Below are positions 22,217 through 31,361 of a stretch of DNA of 64,000 bases, piece after piece. The stretch is from Litoditis marina (Eukaryota; Nematoda; Chromadorea; Rhabditida; Rhabditidae), in the NCBI GenBank assembly GCA_964036275.1, contig OZ038435.1, forward strand, positions 20,570,059-20,634,058, read 5' to 3'. The notes below the pieces were generated by a model that saw only the letters and a program-made list of their open reading frames with translations, was not told the origin of the DNA and did not search any database. Every line of letters starts with the position of its first letter. The first letter of the stretch is position 1. The translations under genes and the position numbers were made by a program.

Positions 22217-24670
22217 CTCTGGCTACCAACACAATACCGCTACCCAACTTTCTCTTGGTGTTGAGCTCGAGGAAGCGTGCAGTGCAATGAAGTTGTGGAC
22301 AGGCTAAGACAGTCTGTGTCTCTCTGACCTACACTCTCTCGTCGAGGTCTCCACAAAAGCTGAAATATGTCTGAGAGTTCGTTTGCTCCGGCCATCTGCT
22401 GTCGCTGTTGGGAGAATGGAGACTTTACCCTATTTTGAAATGACCGATTGCTACTTGCAGCTGGCAGCAATCCTTTCGCAATATAATTTTCTTGATTTTC
22501 ACACCTTTGTCTATTAGAATTTGACATTTGCATCACAGATTTTTGGGGGCCGAGTGGTCGACTGGTTGTGTGCGCGCTAGCACTCCAAACACCATGGTTC
22601 GATCCCACTCGGCGCGGTATCTTCATGGCGGACCGCATGAGCTGGTAATAGAGCTCACCCATGCCTAGTTTCTCTCTACGGACCTCTCTCTCTCTACGGA
22701 TAGTACAATTTGATCAATGTTGTAATTGTATGAATAAAGTAACACACGGCTGAAATAGTTGCCGTAAAAGATTATTATTATTATTATAGATATAAATACA
22801 CAAATTCAGACTATAAGGTTTCGGGTTGCTAACTTTATTTTAGAAAAGTTTCTTTGAACGAAACAATTTGCAGGACCAAGGTCCCGGTGCCGGAACCAAC
22901 TTCGCTTTCTAACAAAGGGACCACTTCGACTGTGCGGACCACTTCGACCACTGAAACTCCGTCCACCCCTCCCAGAGTACCAGCGGCGCCAGCATGTCCG
23001 GAATACGAGGAAATGAACAAGAAGTGTGATCAGCTGGGGAAGGCAATTCCCCGAAACGCTAAGACCAGAGACGACTTTAAGAAGTATTGTGTGTAAGTTA
23101 ACTATGTTCACAGGAGTTCCATATAAGAAGTGGGTAACGATTAAGCTTAAACCAATTGAGAGGAAATCTATCATTATAAACTGTATGTGTTCTTTCTCTT
23201 CAAACGTTCACAAATATAGTTTATTCTTATAAACTACCCATTGTAACAATTTGAACTCACTGTTGATGTTCAATCTTGAGTTATAGGTTACAGCCTAATG
23301 CCTTTGAGCTTAATCGTCACCCACTCATGTAAGTAGAAGACCAATCCGTGAACAATCATGTTGGGGGCGGAGTCTAGGGCGCGGCTGCATCGAAACCTGG
23401 CTGCGCAGCCGCGCTCGAGCCTCCGCCCCCAATACGTTCCTTTACAGACTGGTCTAATACTCATGTAGTGCTAATGTACTGTAGGTCAGTACACTTTTCT
23501 GATATAGGATAAGAACTTGTTACAACACAAGAGGTTCCAGTTTACATTCTTTGGTTGTAGTTCGATATGAGTAACAACGTTGTTACTGCAACTCCTACAA
23601 CAGTAACCAATTCGAACTTTTTTTATTTTTGTCTTTCGCACAGTTCGAAGTTTTGCATGATGATCTGATCAATGATAATGATGACAATAATATACATTTG
23701 TTGCATATATTCCGTGACGAAAAATTGCAAGAACCAGCTAATCAAATTATTACGAGAATGTATGACCAAACATATCCTCAGGAATTGTTTGTTAATTGTA
23801 CAACCTACTTACAATAGAGCGTAGAATCGACATAGACTTTTCCAGAACCTCTAAGAAATACGCCGACTGTGTGTACGAATTCAAGTCGGACTGTATGAAA
23901 AGTGGTATCGAGAGCCTCTCACAGCAACTCAAGGATGTCAACAAAAAATTTGCAAAGTATAAGTACGTCAACTCCCGCTGAATACTCTATAATTTGTGTG
24001 AAATGATTATAGTGATTTCTACATCAATATTTGTTATACTAATGTCTTTAACCTATTGTTCTATTTTTCTACGTAAGGAACCATTCTCCCGAGAAGTACA
24101 GCAAATATAGCTCAGTTGATTGAGCGATACGGGGCGAGCGGTCGTTGATTACTTGCCAGCAGACACGAGAGTGTGTAGATCGGAGATACGCAGATGAGCT
24201 GGCCGCCCGCCAAACCCCGCCCCCTACCGAACTCTTAGCGACTGTTTTCTGCGGTTGGCCAGCTACAAAAACGAGAGAACATGCAGGTCAATGAGACTTC
24301 AAACAGGCTAAGACTGTCGGCGTCTCTCTGAGGTTGTACGAGCGGCCAGTTTGTCTGCGTATGTTTGATCTACACACTCTCTCAAATGCTGGCAATAACC
24401 AACGACCGCTCGCCCCGAATCGCTCACTCAATCGAGCCATCGAAGAGGATTTCGGCCCCTTCATCCCATCCTGCGTCTCCTCAAACATACGCTATTTCTC
24501 CGCTCTCACTCTGCTGTCTTTCTCAGGAAAATGACGATCATATCACTGTCCATAACCAATATGTTCATTTCAGAATTCGCGAGTGTGACGCTAAGCATCT
24601 GTTCATGTCAGGACATACCGCCGACGCTATGGTTCCTATTATGGTAGCCGTCTTCTATTTGGTAGTCTGA
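21786..24670 (+). CDS. Small secreted six-cysteine protein with Thr/Pro-rich stalk and GPI-like tail, copy 2 (5 exons, 178-179 aa)
   Basis: Exons are 21786-21802 (ATGATG; the second ATG at 21789 matches the paralogues), 22016-22075, 22844-23092, 23846-23962 and 24574-24670 (TGA). Intron phases are as in copy 1. The signal peptide is [22 protein letters not shown]. Exon 3 is about twice the usual length because it encodes a Thr/Ser/Pro stretch ([17 protein letters not shown], likely O-glycosylated) before the C-x9-C pair. The core then shows [16 protein letters not shown] and [14 protein letters not shown]. The last residues, [11 protein letters not shown], are hydrophobic and run to the stop, as in a GPI-attachment signal. 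Introns carry a CT microsatellite, a full-length SINE and two foldback elements. The function is unknown; by structure it is a secreted or surface-anchored protein. Confidence 0.78.
22119..22213 (+). repeat. (CT)n microsatellite
   Basis: About 95 bases of CT dinucleotides with three CC interruptions, in intron 2 of copy 2. Confidence 0.97.
22542..22790 (+). mobile_element. tRNA-derived SINE with (ATT)n tail, full-length copy 2
   Basis: The head GGCCGAGTGGTCGACTGGTT has a polymerase III A-box and GGTTCGATCCC a B-box, like a type II tRNA. The body (CTTCATGGCGGACCGCATGA, GAATAAAGTAACACACGGCT) and ATT tail match 7478-7656. It lies in intron 2 of copy 2, about 50 bases before the exon 3 acceptor. 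Confidence 0.85.
23338..23455. mobile_element. Short foldback element, GC-rich core
   Basis: AGACCAATCCGTGAAC at the left pairs imperfectly with TTTACAGACTGGTCT at the right, and TTGGGGGCGGAG with CTCCGCCCCCAA. The inner GCGCGGCTGC pairs with CAGCCGCGC, so nearly the whole 118 bases fold back. It lies in intron 3 of copy 2. Confidence 0.85.
24105..24445. mobile_element. Foldback element with tRNA-like end sequence
   Basis: The left arm (GATTGAGCGATACGGGGCG, GAGTGTGTAGATC) is answered in reverse complement by the right arm (GATCTACACACTCTC, CGCCCCGAATCGCTCACTCA). TAGCTCAGTTGATTGAGC at the left looks like a tRNA A-box. It lies in intron 4 of copy 2. Just to the right (24465-24510) is a fragment of the CTTCATCCCATCCTGCGTCT element seen at 27889 and 32356. 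Confidence 0.7.
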
Positions 24671-26286
24671 ATGAATGGATTCTGGTCTTGTATTTGATTA
24701 AAACACTAATGTTTGTTGTCATGACGACTATTAGATGGTATTTTGAGGCAATTACGTGCTGAATTATGATATAAGAAGAAATAATAGAGCAAGGACCTTT
24801 CACTGAGCACATAAATTCCTTGGTCTCACTACACATCCAAAGAATAGAAAAAAACAGTTCTCGGTGGGAATCGTGCATGACAGTGCCCCTCTCTTGCTCG
24901 AGACAGACTGTGAGAATCGGAGACAGACTGTGAAAATCGGAAAATCGGGGGAATAAGTAATTTCGACAGAAAAGGTGGGGGGGGGGTAAAAGTTACATAT
25001 CATGGTCGGGTGGGTTAGAGTCGAATATACTGACTTATGATAATCACCCCTCATCAACGTAACAGGGTGGTTGAAGTCACATGCTTTCCAATTTTCAGAA
25101 ATCGCCGCCCCAGCCTTCTAACTCTTTGTTGGAATTGTGCTTTTAAATGAGGGGGGCGGAAAGGAAAGCTAGTTTAGGTACCCTGGGAAACCTAAATATA
25201 ACGTTGCGCGCGCCAAAACAGGCAAACACGTGTCAACCGTTTGCAAATTAGGTTCGTTAGTTTGTATTAAAAGTTATACTTATCGGTTTCTCTTGATAAG
25301 ACCTTTCATATTAACTTTCCTTTCTGTCCCCCTTTAAAGTTTCAGCCCCATTGTTTGGGGGAAGGGGGTAACAGTAGAACGGCCGCTTTCTCATCTAGAA
25401 TGGAAAACATGAGGGTTGCAAATAAAATGTTCCTAGCACAACCAGGAAAAGATCAGAACATGTAGTTTGATCTGCACTTCTCTACCAACTGTCGAGTCTG
25501 TCTGGGATCAAACTACAAACACTGTGATGCCAGCAAAGCTATAGTTCGCACATTTCCGAACTGGACTTGGGCAGCTTGCCAATGAACTTTCAAGGCAGTT
25601 TTTGAACATGTTGAAATACTTTAAAACAATAGAAATGTATGTGAAGAGTTTTTTCCTTCTGTTATACGTCGTATTCAGGGAAAACTTCTGTAAAAATATA
25701 TGTTTTCTCTAAATAACAGTCTTCCAACGTTTTTGGCACGCTGCCAACGGGTCCAGTTGGGAAATGTGAGCACATTAGTGGCACAATCTATAACTATGTT
25801 TTTCCTGCTTCATTCGATGAAAATGCTTCAGAGTCTGAGAGAGAGTCCGGTACATATATACTTTTTCCAGTAAGAATACAATTCAGACTCAGGCAGAAGT
25901 TAGATAATGTAGAAAGATGAAATGCAGAGCTTTCATCTTTTGTCGTTTTTATCGTTTTTTTTCTCGGATTAAGCGGATTGTTTGTTTTTGTTTCGAGAGC
26001 CAGTTGCCCCAAAATGTAATTATCCGACAGGTTTTTCGATTTCTTAGCTGTTCTGTTTTCAAAGTTTTCAAACCTCTTTCAAACAGTTTTCCAAGCTTCC
26101 CGTTTACAGGTTCCACCAGGTTTCCACCGTGTTCCCGTGGCTTGAGTACGTGATGAGTCCATAGTTCTGGTTCCAACAAGTTCGTTTGTCCTTTCATTCC
26201 ATCCCACCCCGTTTACCGGTTTTTACAGGATTCTCGAGTTTCGTTTTCACTGGGATACGTGAACGAGTGCGAATGTACTAACAGTG
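24671..26286. other. Intergenic between copies 2 and 3
   Basis: No gene was recognised. It holds a run of G (24967-24980) with flanks like the other poly-G/C loci, and a MITE at 25544-25773. From about 26090 on there is the promoter-like tract of copy 3, which is shared with copy 4. Confidence 0.5.
25544..25773. mobile_element. MITE ending in GTCCAGTTGGGAAATGTGAGC, copy 1
   Basis: The left end GTTCGCACATTTCCGAACTG is complementary to the right end CCAGTTGGGAAATGTGAGCAC. The same family is at 57453-57676 in the lectin gene, and a one-ended fragment is at 40057-40150. Confidence 0.85.
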
Positions 26287-26294
26287 TATAAAAG
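26287..26294 (+). promoter_or_regulatory. TATA box of cysteine-rich copy 3
   Basis: TATAAAAG lies 55 bases before the ATG. The preceding GGATACGTGAACGAGTGCGA is identical upstream of copy 4 (31268-31287), a candidate shared control element. Confidence 0.7.
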
Positions 26295-26341
26295 AGGACC
26301 TGGAAAGAGCCATTCGAGCCGAGGTTCTACTCTTCGACAAG

Positions 26342-28300
26342 ATGAATCCACTGAGGTGTGTTGCTCGGCCTTCCAGAGGCCGTATGCATGAAACATCCCG
26401 AGCTGGGCTGGGATGTTAGTTATTCCGACCTCGATTCGGCTATTTCCCGACCGATTGAGCCCGGGATAACATCCCAACCCGGCCCGGGATGTTTCATGCA
26501 TACGGCCTCAATAGCTCTGTCTGAATGTTCCTATCTATCTCTCACCCTCGTCTCTATGTTTCTCTGTCTTTCTCTTTCTGCTCTCTCCGCATTCTGTATC
26601 TGATCCCTACTGTGTTTTCTTTTTCTCCCCTTCTCGGTCTTTTCCTCTTTTCCTCTTATTTTTGTAGCCCCACCAACTTCTTTTATTCCAGAGTTATCCT
26701 CCTCATTGTGACAATATTCGCCGTGATTGATGTCATCTATACAGCTACAACGTTGGTTTCTATCCACTTTGAGAAAGTGTTTTTCGCTCTCTAGTGTTTA
26801 GCGGTTATTGCATCATTCTGTTCCAAGTTTTCGTGTTATAACTGGAACTTTACTGTTTGACTGTTCAGGCACCAACTTTTTGGTGACGTTGTACGAGGTT
26901 TTGTAGTTAAGTGTTTCCAGTTTCCCAGAAAAAACTCTAATGTTACCAATTTTTCCCAGACCTTTAAGTAAACATCGTTTGTAGGCCCAAAACTCCGTTT
27001 ATGCTTCAGTATGTTGGGACCTGCCCGACAAGCCAAAAGCAAATTCTGCTCTCTATAATTCCAGAAAGAAACGTTCTACGAATGAAGATGTACATGAAAA
27101 GTGTCCTGCGATAAAGAAAATGCGTGAGAAGTGTCAAAAACCTGCAGGTTTCAAAACTGCAACAGAAGTGAAGACCGACGAAGAGAAGAAGCAGTTTTGC
27201 ATGTAAGCCTGACCCGAATATTTCATTTCTTGGGACTTTCTCTTTCTACCCCTCGTATTTCTGTACCTTTTCACCTTTTCACCTTTCCGAGTTTGTGTTA
27301 CTTTGAGGGTATTGTAGTTTAATTTTTTGTTGGGTACCACAATACATTTTTCATTTGCAGTCAGAAGGACCGTTCACACGGTTTCGTTCCACATGATCGT
27401 CCTGCTTTAAATGAAGGAAGTTGGTGGTTAGGAACTTTAGTAATTCAACATTTCAATGAAGATCGTTTCAGAACCGCAAAAAAGGTGTCTGACTGTGTGG
27501 TTGAGTTCGAAGAACCTTGTACTGAGTACATTTTTGGGGGATTGGTCGTAAAACTTCGAAAGTACAACGTGATGTTCAAGGAGCTCGTTTACAGTATTTC
27601 TTCCTCTCAATTCAGGTGTTTGTAGTTCAGCAAGGAACTATGGGTATGGAACAGTGTTGAATTCTCTTTAAAGGAAAACAATCCTTTTTTGAGTTAAGCA
27701 TAAATGTCATCGGTTTAGTTAACAAGTTGACCAACTTGTTCAATTAATGATCAAAACGAACTGCACAAGCATGCTCATTCGATCCGCCATGTTCAATTTT
27801 TGACATTAAACCAACGAGAGTAAGAATGGAATATGTTTATCTAAAGTAGAATACAACGGTTACTTTGAAGATGATGAACAATCAGAGTACGTATGCTAAA
27901 AGATCCGGCACCTTCATCCCATCCTGCGTCTCTTCAAACATACGCTATTTCTCGGGTCTTACATCCGCCGGAATGTAAGAGACGAGAATTAGTGAGGCAG
28001 AGCGAGAGACACAGGATGGGATGAAGGTACCGCGATCTTCTTGCAGACGTGCTCAGATAGCATTGGAGAGAGAAATGACATGTGAGAGTACGTATATAGA
28101 GATAATTCGAGGTTGTGTACTACATGTTTACCACATGATGAGCAGTACGGTGCTATTAACCTATCTGTTACAGTATTCCCGAGTGTACCGAAGAGAAGCT
28201 TTTTATGCCAGGACACACCAGTGATATGAATGAAAACTTCCTTTCGCAGAAAAGACTCGAACTGTTCAGGCACCGGTTTTTGTTTCATTGCTTGTTCTAG
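26342..28300 (+). CDS. Small secreted six-cysteine protein, copy 3, possibly degenerating (5 exons, about 149 aa)
   Basis: Exons are 26342-26355, 26692-26751, 27065-27202, 27472-27582 and 28174-28300 (TAG). The signal peptide is MNPLR-VILLIVTIFAVIDVIY. Exon 3 has C-x9-C (KCPAIKKMREKC), then QFCI, then SDCVVEFEEPC. The usual GTACGT donor after exon 4 is GCTCGT here, so a rare GC donor is needed. Alternatively, a CAG/GTGTTT donor 32 bases on keeps the same phase. Without splicing the frame stops at a TAG soon after. The final exon begins IPECTEEKLFMPGHTS as in relatives but then runs into a charged, non-hydrophobic tail, so no GPI signal is present. The gene may be a weak or dying copy. Confidence 0.62.
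26377..26508. mobile_element. MITE with GAGGCCGTATGCATGAAACA ends, copy 1
   Basis: The left end is complementary to the right end TGTTTCATGCATACGGCCTC over about 22 bases, and the match continues inward (TCCCGAGC-GGG). It lies about 20 bases inside intron 1 of copy 3. Relatives are at 32225-32571 and 46901-47036. Confidence 0.88.
27889..28050. mobile_element. MITE with ACGTATGCTA ends and CATCCCATCCTGCGTCTC arms, copy 1
   Basis: The arms CCTTCATCCCATCCTG and CAGGATGGGATGAAGG are inverted copies, and the interior has further symmetry (CTTACATCC-GCCGG-AATGTAAG). It is the same family as the nested insertion at 32356-32527. Part of the arm is also found at 24465-24510. Confidence 0.85.
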
Positions 28301-28504
28301 TTGGTAAACTAGATTCTTAGAATATAACTGACAGATTGATATAATAAACTCGGTAAAAGAGTAAACACCTTCTCGAGATGCTTTTCAGATACGTGTTTTT
28401 GTAGTTGAGTTCCAGTCTTCCAGAAAGAAACCTAGAATGAGAAGAGAAATGTTTTCTTCGAGTGAGTATTGTTCGTAGGCTTGTTGGTACCTACCTATAG
28501 TCTT

Positions 28505-28740
28505 TTTCATTCCTACGGAGACTTCTACAGTAGGATTTCAAAACTTACAAGCCGTTTTGCTTACTTAATTTTAATCGGAGAAGTTTAGAATTATCGTACC
28601 TCATTCTCCTTCTCAGGTGGAGTGAATATACGAGTGGATTTTTTATGAACTAAATTTCCAGCTTCACAAAAGCCTTCGGAAAGTTTGTGAGGTTACTGTA
28701 GCAGTCTCAGTAGGAATGGTATGAACTATACCTGCTAAGC
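28505..28740. mobile_element. Foldback element with TTCATTCCTAC-GAGACT ends, copy 1
   Basis: TTCATTCCTACGGAGACTTC at the left pairs with AGTCTCAGTAGGAATGGTAT at the right, and CTACAGTAG with TTACTGTAG inside. A second copy, split by a poly-C/G insertion, is at 39495-39735. Both lie in the intron 2 region before an exon 3. Confidence 0.8.
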
Positions 28741-28778
28741 CAGAAGGCAGCTCATTATAAAGTTAGCTGTACTTTCAG

Positions 28779-30241
28779 AAAGACACTTTCTGCGAATGAA
28801 GATTTACGTAAGAGGTGTCATATGATGAAAGACGTGCTCGAGAAGTGTATTCAGAAACCTGCAGGTTTCAAGAGTGCTAGAGAAGTGAAGACTGATGAAG
28901 AGAAGAAGCAGTTTTGCATGTGAGCCGATCCTTACCCGCATCTTTATTTCTGTCTCTTGGTCGGTCACGTCAGCGTTCTCTTATTCATAACTTGTTACAT
29001 GATAATCTTGATTCAATTCGTTAAATAGACGACATCATAATTTATTTTCATAATAATGAAGTTGACCGTTGGAAACAATGAAAGTGGAGCTATTATCCTG
29101 TCACGAAAAGCCTTGAGTTTAACAACACAAAGCGTTATTTTCGTAGTAGAACCTTACAGTTTCTCCTAGAACAGAACAACTTCTACAAATCTTTCAAATG
29201 ATCAGGTTCTCGTCCCTCATGACAAATATCAAACTACAATGATGGCTTGATCTCGTCCTATATTATCCCTAATCGCATTTCGGTGTTGACGCGCATATAG
29301 TCCGTTCCATCAATCGATGTCCTTCTACAGTAATCCGTCAAATATTGAGAATGGTTTTTCTAATGAATAGTTCATTATTTTGGTTTCAAACTTACAGAAT
29401 TAAGTAGTAATAAACGTGCAGAAAACACTACCAGAATTCGGAAAGAATCCAAAAACGCTAATATACCAAATGTTGACATGGGAGTTTGAATAGATTACTG
29501 TAGAGGGTTATAAGTGGGTGGAACAAACTATATATGTCCGCTCTATGGACTAGATGACGAAATTTGATGGTTGGGAAATTTCGAAATCCAACGTTCTAAT
29601 CAGATCTCTCACAGAACCGCGAAGAAGTTCTCTGACTGTATGTCTGAGTTCGAAGAAGCTTGTACTGCTAAATGGGTTAGAAAGCTGCGAAAATACAACG
29701 CGATGTTCAAGGAGTTCGTTTACAATGTTTTCTTTTTTTCAAGTTAGGTTTTTGTAGTTCAGCGAGGAACTAGGGAAATGGTAGCGAACAGTGTTGGATA
29801 TTTTTTCGAGTGAAGACATTTCTATATTTGACCAAATATCTGATTATATGATGTGCATAAGTGTCATGCAACTTTGCCATAGTCTTCAATTAATAATCAA
29901 AACCACTGGTTCAACAAATAATCAAAACGAAATGCTTATGCAGTCCTGTTTGATCCGTTCTATTCAGATTTGACATTGAACTAGCGAGTGTTGTTGAGCA
30001 GTACGGTGATACTAACCTGTTGGTTAGATTGAAGTGTCGCCTCCCGTAGCACTTCATCCCCCGCTAAAAAGGGGAGGGTCGAAATTCTCTTCGCCAAAAC
30101 CAATACAAACTTCGAAAGGTCGGGAGAGGGGGTGTGGTGGTGACAAATTAACGTTTTCAACCTGTCTGTTACAGTATTCCGGAGTGTACCAAAGAGAAGC
30201 TTTTCTTGCCAGGACACACCAGCAAGGGCACGACTGCTTAG
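28779..30241 (+). pseudogene. Partial cysteine-rich copy lacking exons 1-2 (copy 3b)
   Basis: Three exon-like blocks match exons 3-5 of copy 3, with the same phase: 28779-28919 (RCHMMKDVLEKC, then KTDEEKKQFCM), 29615-29713 (TAKKFSDCMSEFEEAC) and 30175-30241 (IPECTKEKLFLPGHTS, TAG). All open frames and splice sites are intact (the donor after exon 4 is GTTCGT), but I find no signal-peptide exon between 28301 and 28778. A fragment like the start of exon 3 (CCAGAAAGAAACCTAG) sits at about 28419. It is a recent partial tandem duplication of copy 3. It could be a pseudogene, or an alternative 3' end spliced from exons 1-2 of copy 3 in matching phase. Confidence 0.65.
29325..29525 (-). repeat. Dispersed element with TACTGTAGAAGG end, copy 1
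   Basis: In reverse complement this matches 41995-42200 and part of 34885-35065 (ACAAACTCTGAAAATTTGAA-type block, CATTAGAAAA, TACTGTAGAAG). All three lie in introns or spacers of the cysteine-rich cluster. Confidence 0.6.
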
Positions 30242-30520
30242 TCAGGACACATCGCAAAATGGCGTTTCTTTTCTGGCCCGATGTAATAAATGCGTTGTGT
30301 ATGGTGTTTTTTTGTGTTTACTGTTTGACTTTCTTGTAAGAGTTCTAGGTGAAGACGAGTTGTAGTTCGATGAAAGTTACAGGATAGGTTACTAATGTGA
30401 CGGAGGATCAAACTATAAACACCTGAGACTGATGTTGATTTACCGAGTACATTAAAGTACACCACCCTGAAGAAAAACATTGAAACATAACTTCGTGATG
30501 AAAAACGTTGCCGGTGTTGA

Positions 30521-30552
30521 AGTTGACCCCCCCCCCCCCCCCCCCCCCCCCT
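30521..30552 (+). repeat. Poly-C run of about 30 bases
   Basis: An uninterrupted C tract follows GAAGTTGACC. It is one of at least five long G or C tracts in this cluster (also 24967, 33920, 37547-37610 and 39552-39636). Such tracts can form four-stranded structures and are hard to assemble, so the length may be wrong. Confidence 0.9.
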
Positions 30553-31302
30553 CATTGAAGTACTTTCTCCATCGAAGTTACAAACCTGTCATTCCATGAT
30601 TACGAATTTAAGAAGGTTGCAAACCTGAAATTCCGACTATGCCGTACAATACCGAAAGTAGGAGTCTAGGTCATTAGCGCAGGTCCAATCTGGACTTGCG
30701 CATCCAACCTAGCATCAAAGGTAGGAGACCACTTAGTTATTGGTAACCTTCTTGTCGAACCGGCTCTTCCCCAACCAAATTCGATTTTCGGTCGGTTTGA
30801 GTGGGTTCGGTTCATTACCAAACCAACAGTTCGATTTTGGTTCAATTGGAATTGATTCGGCAGAAAATTAGCCTCAGTTATTTCCTCAGCTTTTTTTTAA
30901 TAGTTTTTAGTATGAGCTAGGTTTCTGAAAGCTCTGAGCAGCTCTCTATGCTCTTCGTTTACAGGTTCCCCAGCTCTACCCATGCCCTGGTTTGAGTACG
31001 GGATGAGTCCTCAGTTCTGTTTTCCGACAAGTTTGTTTGGTCTTTTCTGTTTTCCGGAACACAGTTAAGACAGTTGCAACAGTATAACGCTTCCACGAAT
31101 TCCTGTCATCTTGTGAAATATTTTCGTTGGTCAGAGAAGTTGTCTCCATGAAATTTCTTCGACTAGGAGGTCACTAACAAGTTGGTTTGGTTCTCTTTCC
31201 GTTCGTTCGTTCCATCCCCAACCCGTTTACCGGTTTTTACAGGATTCTCGAGTTTCGTTTTCACTCGGATACGTGAACGAGTGCGAATGTACCCGCAGTC
31301 TT

Positions 31303-31310
31303 TATAAGAT
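31303..31310 (+). promoter_or_regulatory. TATA-like box of cysteine-rich copy 4
   Basis: TATAAGAT lies 59 bases before the ATG of copy 4. The upstream GGATACGTGAACGAGTGCGA is shared with copy 3. Confidence 0.6.
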
Positions 31311-31361
31311 GAGGAGAGCTCCAGAACACTCATTTCTTACGAAGTTCCTATTTTCGTCAAG

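Noticed and set aside
22030..22290. Leu/Ser-repeat plus-strand frame
   Set aside because: It is the translation of the CT microsatellite, running out of exon 2 of copy 2 into the intron.
23629..23817. Acidic 62-residue plus-strand frame in intron 3 of copy 2
   Set aside because: It has a codon-like look, but no acceptor/donor pair in the phase of the gene and no matching segment in the paralogues.
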